From Sulfurimonas sp. (GTDB taxonomy: Bacteria > Campylobacterota > Campylobacteria > Campylobacterales > Sulfurimonadaceae), in NCBI GenBank assembly GCA_026987995.1, contig JALSMC010000119.1, forward strand, positions 1 through 18,324: a DNA stretch of 18,324 nucleotides. The letters run 5' to 3'. The notes below the pieces were generated by a model. That model did not search any database, was not told the origin of the DNA, and was given only the letters and a program-made list of their open reading frames with translations. Of the stretch, positions 14,692 to 18,324 are shown in pieces. Numbering within the stretch: position 1 is the first letter of the stretch; the number at the start of each line of letters is the position of its first letter. Position numbers and translations under genes: made by a program.

Positions 14692-15168
14692 TAAGAGAAG
14701 GACAAGTTCTAAACTACCACTTATGTAATTTGCTAAAAATGTAAGTATCTCTAAATCTTTTTCATCAAAATCAAATCTTGTCTTATTTAGTAGTTGCATG
14801 ACACCCATTACCTCGCGTTTAGAGTTAAATATCGGGATAGTAAGCATATTTTTTGTGATAAAACCACTTTTTTTATCTATGTTTGGTAAAAATCTTGAGT
14901 CTTCATAAGGAGCATTTACAATTTGCCCCTCTTTTTTTGCATACGTATCGCCAACTATACCCGAGTCTAATCCTATTACTATTCTACCTATGCCGTTGTT
15001 TAGTTTTGTCCAGAGCATATTTGCTTCGTTATCTACGATGAAGACTGAACAACGTTCTGCATGTGAGAGTCTTTTTGCTTCTTCACCTATCAGATCAAGA
15101 GCATTATCCATATTATCGAGTGATGCTAGCTTCTTACCAAACAAGGCTATTTCGTTAAATTTTTTCAC
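14683..15168 (-). CDS. Stand-alone GAF-domain protein (second of a tandem pair)
   Basis: A 161-residue protein made of one GAF domain and no effector domain. Recognisable segments are CSVFIVDNE, the IVGDTYAKKEGQIVNAPYEDSRF-type stretch (about 72-95), DKKSGFITKNMLTIPIF and GVMQLLNK. GAF domains bind small ligands such as cyclic nucleotides or sense redox state; here the NK...F...D part of the NKFDE motif is kept but the final Glu is not. The protein is probably cytoplasmic. The start is GTG at 15166-15168, abutting the stop of the paralogous upstream gene, so the two are co-translated. The two proteins share their segment order and many residues, which points to local gene duplication. Its partner and signal are unknown. 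Confidence 0.85.
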   Translation of the reverse strand: MKKFNEIALFGKKLASLDNMDNALDLIGEEAKRLSHAERCSVFIVDNEANMLWTKLNNGIGRIVIGLDSGIVGDTYAKKEGQIVNAPYEDSRFLPNIDKKSGFITKNMLTIPIFNSKREVMGVMQLLNKTRFDFDEKDLEILTFLANYISGSLELVLLLDA

Positions 15169-15687
15169 TTATGCTTCTCGTTTTATCTGTTCTTTCTCAC
15201 TGAGGTAAACATTTGTAAGTTCTAAAAATCCACTAATGTAGTGTGCAAAAAATATCATGAACTTTTTATCTTCTTCATCAAAATCATCGCTTTTGTTGAT
15301 TAATTGTAATACTCCAAGGATATGGCGTTTTGAACTGAAAATAGGGGCTGTGACAACATTTTTTGTCTCAAAACCTGTCTCTTTGTCTACATCCGACAAA
15401 AAGTCTGGATGAGAGTAAGGATCATTTGTCATTATAGGTTTCTTTTCTCTAAGTGTTACTCCGACAAGTCCTTTATCTGATGGCACGATTATCTTCTCAA
15501 CACCATCGGCAATAGTTGTCCATAACTCTTGATTTTTGGCATCGTTGATAAAGATAGAACAACGTTGTGCCCCTATGACACTTTTAGCATAAACAGAGAT
15601 AAGCGGTAAACCTTCAGAGAGTGTTTTTTTCTCTAGCAACTCTCTTCCGAAGTTTGCGAGTGAATGGTAAGTGTTAGCATATTTCAT
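15169..15687 (-). CDS. Stand-alone GAF-domain protein (first of a tandem pair)
   Basis: A 172-residue paralogue of the following gene. It shows CSIFINDAKNQELWTTIADGV, a KGLVGVTLREKKPIMTNDPY stretch, DKETGFETKNVVTAPIF and GVLQLINK, which together define a GAF domain covering nearly the whole protein. The C-terminal tail, about ten residues, is charged (SEKEQIKREA). No enzymatic domain is attached, so it probably works with another protein. The ATG at 15685-15687 has an AAGGAA ribosome site, and a TATAAT box lies in the divergent region shared with the ArsC-like gene. It differs from the second copy mainly at the N terminus, and the loop DDFDEED is shorter than RFDFDEKD in the other. Confidence 0.87.
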   Translation of the reverse strand: MKYANTYHSLANFGRELLEKKTLSEGLPLISVYAKSVIGAQRCSIFINDAKNQELWTTIADGVEKIIVPSDKGLVGVTLREKKPIMTNDPYSHPDFLSDVDKETGFETKNVVTAPIFSSKRHILGVLQLINKSDDFDEEDKKFMIFFAHYISGFLELTNVYLSEKEQIKREA

Positions 15688-15733
15688 TGTAAAAATTTCC
15701 TTATAGATTCATTCTTTCAATTATTTTAGAACT

Positions 15734-15739
15734 ATTATA
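15734..15739 (-). promoter_or_regulatory. Predicted -10 box of the GAF gene pair
   Basis: The minus strand reads TATAAT about 47 bases upstream of the first GAF gene's ATG. The same 84-base gap must also hold the promoter of the divergent ArsC-like gene, for which TAAAAT at 15743-15748 on the plus strand is the best but weaker candidate. Confidence 0.45.
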
Positions 15740-15771
15740 GTGTAAAATACTAATAAAATAAAGGAATTTTT

Positions 15772-16125
15772 ATGAAAATTACAATCTGGCACAATCCTCG
15801 ATGTTCAAAATCTCGTGAGGCAGTCAATACAGTAGAAGAAAGTACTTGTGAAACTGAAGTTGTAAAGTATTTGGATGAGAAGATTACTAAAGAGACAATG
15901 ACAAAAATGCTAAAAATGTTAGGGTTTCAAAGTGCAAGAGAGTGGATGCGAACAGGCGAAGCTGTTTATAAAGAGCTTGATTTAAAAAATGTTACGGATG
16001 AAGATACTCTCATTGAAGCGATGATTCAAAACCCTAAACTCATTCAACGTCCTGTTCTCATAAAAGGTAACAAAGCAATTATTGGTCGTCCTGCTGAAAC
16101 TATCCCAGCATTCATCAAAGAATAA
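15772..16125 (+). CDS. arsC: ArsC-family thioredoxin-fold reductase, probable glutaredoxin-type arsenate reductase
   Basis: A 117-residue protein of the ArsC/Spx family. The N-terminal IWHNPRCSKSRE holds Cys11, in the place of the catalytic Cys12 of E. coli ArsC, and Arg60 (EWMRTGE), Arg93 (QRPVLIKG) and Arg106 (IGRP) match the three arginines that bind arsenate in that enzyme. It would reduce arsenate to arsenite with glutathione/glutaredoxin-like help in the cytoplasm. There is no ars operon around it (no ArsR, ArsB or Acr3), so a related reductase role (YffB-like) remains possible. The ATG follows AAAGGAA by five bases. A strong hairpin terminator follows the stop, so it is a single-gene unit. 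Confidence 0.8.
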   Translation: MKITIWHNPRCSKSREAVNTVEESTCETEVVKYLDEKITKETMTKMLKMLGFQSAREWMRTGEAVYKELDLKNVTDEDTLIEAMIQNPKLIQRPVLIKGNKAIIGRPAETIPAFIKE

Positions 16126-16147
16126 TCTTTAGCAATAATAAGCCGTG

Positions 16148-16171
16148 ATTTACTCGCTAGAGTAAATTTTT
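16148..16171 (+). terminator. Rho-independent terminator of the ArsC-like gene
   Basis: ATTTACTC and GAGTAAAT form a perfect 8-base-pair stem with the loop GCTA, followed by TTTT. It lies 22 bases after the stop codon. Confidence 0.75.
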
Positions 16172-16217
16172 GGCTCCGCAGAGACTGTAAAATAAGAAGT
16201 ATAACCTCTCTGTTTTG

Positions 16218-16463
16218 TTATACAGCTACTTTATGATGTTCAATTTGCATAATTTTATCAGCCAACCAAGTTTTAATAATAGCTTGACGACTTACTCCAA
16301 TATGCTGTGCTTCTTCATCAAGTTTTTTAACCATCCATGTAGGAAAATCTATATTAATTCTCTTAGGTTCTAAGTTTGGTCTTCTGATTGTGGATAAATC
16401 AAGGTACTCAATAATATCTTCTTGATCATCATCAAATATCTTATCAAATTCTTCAGCTTTCAT
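16218..16463 (-). CDS. brnA: BrnA-type antitoxin (ribbon-helix-helix)
   Basis: About 81 residues. The acidic N-terminal half (EEFDKIFDDDQEDIIEYLD) is typical of the segment that wraps the toxin. The C-terminal half, RINIDFPTWMVKKLDEEA followed by GVSRQAIIKTWLADKI, fits a ribbon-helix-helix DNA-binding domain of the BrnA/CopG type. It should neutralise the BrnT-like toxin and repress the shared promoter. The frame is open from a TTG at 16472, but AAGGAG lies only one base from that codon; the ATG at 16461-16463, with a spacing of 10, is more plausible and gives an 11-base overlap with the toxin gene. The order toxin then antitoxin is usual for brnTA. Confidence 0.82.
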   Translation of the reverse strand: MKAEEFDKIFDDDQEDIIEYLDLSTIRRPNLEPKRINIDFPTWMVKKLDEEAQHIGVSRQAIIKTWLADKIMQIEHHKVAV

Positions 16464-16713
16464 AAATCTCAATCTCCTTTCTTCTTGCTCTTCGGGCAGA
16501 AATAATTCTTATGTTTTCTTTACGATAAGTTGTAACTACAGCATATGTCTTTGCGGTAATTTTTCCAATAGTGATAAATCGTTCCTCATCTTCATAAGAT
16601 GTCTTGATTTCAATCATTTTGTCATCCTTCCAAAGAAGTTTCGCTTCTTCAAAATCAATACCATGTTTTTGCTTATTTGATAAGCTTTTCTTTATATCGT
16701 ACTCAAACTTCAT
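16453..16713 (-). CDS. brnT: BrnT-type ribonuclease toxin
   Basis: An 86-residue protein of the BrnT (DUF497) family. It starts with FEYDIKKSLSNKQKHGIDFEEA, close to the family pattern of Asp-x-x-Lys, Asn-x-x-Lys-His-Gly and Phe-x-x-Ala, and continues with DEERFITIGK and IRIISARRA-RRKE near the C terminus, all family hallmarks. BrnT proteins are RelE-fold RNases that block translation when free. The antitoxin gene overlaps its end. The ATG at 16711-16713 has no ribosome site; a TATACT box lies only 7 bases upstream, which suggests that the message is leaderless. The pair is followed by, not preceded by, the ArsC-like unit and appears to be an independent accessory insertion. Confidence 0.88.
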   Translation of the reverse strand: MKFEYDIKKSLSNKQKHGIDFEEAKLLWKDDKMIEIKTSYEDEERFITIGKITAKTYAVVTTYRKENIRIISARRARRKEIEIYES

Positions 16714-16726
16714 ATAAGAAGTATAT
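16712..16726 (-). promoter_or_regulatory. Predicted -10 box (TATACT, 16720-16725) and palindrome at the toxin-antitoxin start
   Basis: On the minus strand TATACT at 16725-16720 ends just before the toxin ATG. The arms ATATA (16712-16716) and TATAT (16722-16726) form an inverted repeat with a five-base spacer that covers both the -10 box and the start codon. A ribbon-helix-helix antitoxin could bind here; the palindrome is short and AT-only, so chance is possible. Confidence 0.4.
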
Positions 16727-16788
16727 CATTTTTATATTAAATAGTAAAATTTCGAGAAAGTTGATGTGAGTATATAACGATTAAAGAG

Positions 16789-16824
16789 AGCTAATATTAA
16801 CCCGCTATTGGATTCATATTAGCT
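16789..16824. repeat. Perfect 9-base inverted repeat with 18-base loop
   Basis: AGCTAATAT (16789-16797) and ATATTAGCT (16816-16824) are exact inverse copies. The repeat starts 12 bases past the stop of the membrane-protein gene on the minus strand and may end its transcript, although only a weak T-rich stretch follows on that strand. On the plus strand a T-rich sequence follows, but no gene there would need it. Confidence 0.5.
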
Positions 16825-16835
16825 TCTGTGTTTTG

Positions 16836-17498
16836 TTAAATATGATATTTTAACCTAATTAATAACATTGCAACCATTTGTCCGATTAATATGAGGAATA
16901 GAAACATAGTGATTTTTCTTATCTTCTCGTTTCTTCTTTCTAAAGACAAGCAAGAAATTTTATCTTCTTGAATGAATTTATCTGTTGCTTCTCTATTATC
17001 TAAGGATTTTGATTCAATAATATTTTTGATTAGTTCAGGACTATTGTAAAAGAAAAAAGTATCATAAAATCTATATACAAAATGACCGATTGTTTTTTTA
17101 CTATTTTTTTCCCTTAATGTAAACCAACGGGAAACTGTACTAATATATGGCATATCCACATATTCAACATTCTGAATGTCATACATATCTTTAGAGTTTA
17201 TAAGAATATGATTTTTAGATATGCTAAAATTAGAATATTTTTTTTGCAAAAAATGCATTGAACCATAAAACATTAATATTGTAAAAAATACAATCGTTAA
17301 ACCTGCTAATATTACAAAAGATAAAGCAAACGGACCGCTTAAATCTTGTAGATTTTTATATGTTAAAAGTGAATATAAAGTCATCAAGTTAATAATTGAG
17401 ACAATGGGTAAAGAATAATAACTAAAAATACTTTTTAAAATTTTTTTACTTGCATCAATATACTTTATTGATAATAATACATCTTCACTTTGTTCCAT
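16836..17498 (-). CDS. Unrecognised membrane protein with three predicted helices
   Basis: A 220-residue protein that I do not recognise. Predicted membrane helices lie at about 28-46, 57-79 and 196-215. Between the second and third is a cytoplasmic-looking segment of about 115 residues, with beta-type stretches (SNFSISKNHILINSKDMYDI, then NVEYVDMPYISTVSRW) and an acidic-basic linker before the last helix. The layout of two helices and a following small beta-rich region resembles PH-like membrane proteins such as YcxB-type families, but this is only a visual impression. ATG at 17496-17498 with AAAGG six bases upstream, and a good TATAAT box. The base composition is more AT-rich than in the flanking housekeeping genes and there is no operon partner, in keeping with accessory DNA. 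Confidence 0.65.
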   Translation of the reverse strand: MEQSEDVLLSIKYIDASKKILKSIFSYYSLPIVSIINLMTLYSLLTYKNLQDLSGPFALSFVILAGLTIVFFTILMFYGSMHFLQKKYSNFSISKNHILINSKDMYDIQNVEYVDMPYISTVSRWFTLREKNSKKTIGHFVYRFYDTFFFYNSPELIKNIIESKSLDNREATDKFIQEDKISCLSLERRNEKIRKITMFLFLILIGQMVAMLLIRLKYHI

Positions 17499-17534
17499 TT
17501 ATTGCCTTTAGTATTTAGCTGTTTATCAACATAC

Positions 17535-17540
17535 ATTATA
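17535..17540 (-). promoter_or_regulatory. Predicted -10 box of the unrecognised membrane-protein gene
   Basis: The minus strand reads TATAAT in the context GGTATATAATG, 36 bases upstream of the ATG. A poor -35 (TTACAA) lies 17 bases further up. The rest of the 238-base gap up to 17736 is AT-rich with no gene or clear structure. Confidence 0.5.
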
Positions 17541-17736
17541 TACCATAAGTCTTACATTGTAACAATAACACATGTATAAAATAGTTGTTATTTCTTGAAA
17601 AATATAGCAAAACACAATATATTTGAATAAATTATACGATTTATAATACTATACTTAAGAATGATATGTATGTTATTTAACTCAAAAAATCAGGGCTTAG
17701 GACAAATCCTTTTTTCAAACTCAATTTCGTGGACTA

Positions 17737-18168
17737 TCATAGTTTTTCTATAACAACACCGTTATCTTTGATAAACTTTGAGATAACAGCCGAATGAGTA
17801 TGTTCATACTCTTTGGCATATACTATGCGTTTTATCCCACTCGCTATGACATTTTTGGAGCATTCACTACAAGGTTCTAATGTTACATAGATAGTTGCCC
17901 CATTTATACTTATACCCTCTCGAGCTGCCCAGATGATGGCATTCATCTCTGCATGAATTTCATATGTTTTACTCCACTCATGATGCTCAGTTGTGTACTC
18001 ATTATCCCAATGATCACAACAGTTGGTAAAGCCTGCTGGCGTTCCGTTGTAACCTGTACTAAGTATGCGACCATCTTTTACGATGACTGCACCCACTTGT
18101 TTACTAACACACTTTGAAGCACTCGCTATCTCAGTAGCAATATTTATAAAATTTGCATCACTAAGCAT
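17737..18168 (-). CDS. Deoxycytidylate (dCMP) deaminase-family enzyme
   Basis: A 143-residue zinc-dependent deaminase. The zinc and catalytic motif HAE is at 72-74 (Glu74 as the proton shuttle), and PCSEC at 99-103 supplies Cys100 and Cys103. VGAVIVKDGRILSTGYNGTPAGFTNC and the region around HHEWSK are typical of dCMP deaminases and their ComEB relatives, in contrast to tRNA adenosine or cytidine deaminases. It would convert dCMP to dUMP for thymidylate synthesis in the cytoplasm. The ATG abuts the stop of the upstream gene (TAGATG), so the two are translated together. No strong terminator was seen after the stop; a short AGGA/TCCT hairpin near 17699-17711 is too weak to call. Confidence 0.88.
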   Translation of the reverse strand: MLSDANFINIATEIASASKCVSKQVGAVIVKDGRILSTGYNGTPAGFTNCCDHWDNEYTTEHHEWSKTYEIHAEMNAIIWAAREGISINGATIYVTLEPCSECSKNVIASGIKRIVYAKEYEHTHSAVISKFIKDNGVVIEKL

Positions 18169-18324
18169 CTAGTTTACTTTACGTATAACATTGATGTCCG
18201 CATTATGTCTAAGTCGCGCAAAGTAGTCACTTAAAACTTGCTCGCGTTTTTCAGCCATGATAGAATTTACTATCTGAGTTCTTACACTTGAGAGTCCACC
18301 TTGTTTGGCAGATTCTATCTCTTT
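18169..18324 (-). CDS. 3' end of an unidentified gene, possibly a SurA/PpiC-type periplasmic chaperone
   Basis: Only the last 51 residues and the TAG stop are visible; the start lies beyond the right edge. The tail is amphipathic and highly charged, with SSVRTQIVNSIMAEKREQVLSDYF-like helical character followed by ARLRHNADINVIRKVN. A C-terminal helix ending in 'YFxxLRxxAxIxVI' is common in SurA/PpiC peptidyl-prolyl isomerases of this group, so that is my best guess, but the diagnostic parvulin domain is outside the window. The stop codon is directly followed by the ATG of the deaminase. Confidence 0.45.
   Translation of the reverse strand, partial: KEIESAKQGGLSSVRTQIVNSIMAEKREQVLSDYFARLRHNADINVIRKVN

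Noticed and set aside
17541..17736. AT-rich gap checked for RNA genes, riboswitches or an origin
   Set aside because: Only scattered TATA-like words and a 4-base-pair AGGA/TCCT hairpin with a T-run near 17699-17711 were seen; no conserved structure or repeat set supports a call.
1..18324. CRISPR array, insertion sequence, tRNA or rRNA gene
   Set aside because: No regularly spaced direct repeats, transposase, cloverleaf-like sequence with TTCGA-type T loop, or rRNA signature was found by eye.

Overview
The window looks like a chromosomal segment of a free-living Campylobacterota (Epsilonproteobacteria), most like Sulfurimonas or a close relative. This rests on the AT-rich composition, dense head-to-tail genes with short overlaps, frequent TTG/GTG starts, promoters that show a clear -10 box but no -35 box, and the style of the proteins. 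The genus is an inference; no rRNA or other marker gene is present.

Layout. (1) 1-780, minus strand: two type II secretion/type IV-like pseudopilin genes, the second cut by the window edge; the first is GspG-like. (2) 928-5214, minus: one very large lipoprotein gene with an alanine-rich coiled-coil core and a beta-rich, Asn/Thr/Asp-rich C-terminal half. It ends at a clear hairpin terminator. (3) 5350-5456, minus: the small signal recognition particle RNA (4.5S type), not visible as a protein gene, followed on the same strand (higher coordinates) by an orphan Hpt phosphotransfer gene at 5483-5821. (4) 5879-14673, plus: an eight-gene, tightly packed run that reads as a peptidoglycan recycling operon: a nucleosidase-like protein, an exported NagZ-amidase fusion, an SSS-family sodium symporter, AnmK, AmgK, a membrane diguanylate cyclase, MurU and an MltB-type lytic transglycosylase. 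(5) 14683-15687, minus: two abutting paralogous stand-alone GAF-domain proteins. (6) 15772-16125, plus: an ArsC/Spx-family reductase with its terminator. (7) 16218-17498, minus: an accessory-looking stretch with a BrnT/BrnA toxin-antitoxin pair and an unrecognised three-helix membrane protein. (8) 17737-18324, minus: a dCMP deaminase-type enzyme abutting the 3' end of an upstream gene, possibly a SurA/PpiC-type chaperone.

How the genes work together. The central operon supplies a nearly complete route for reusing the MurNAc part of the cell wall: the lytic transglycosylase releases anhydro-muropeptides, the exported NagZ-amidase fusion would trim them to free sugars and peptide in the periplasm, the symporter is placed to import a product, and AnmK, AmgK and MurU would return MurNAc to UDP-MurNAc. 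Two points stand out. A c-di-GMP-producing sensor is embedded between amgK and murU. The MurNAc-6-phosphate phosphatase (MupP) that would connect AnmK to AmgK in the Pseudomonas pathway is not in the window. No CRISPR array, insertion sequence or tRNA gene was seen.
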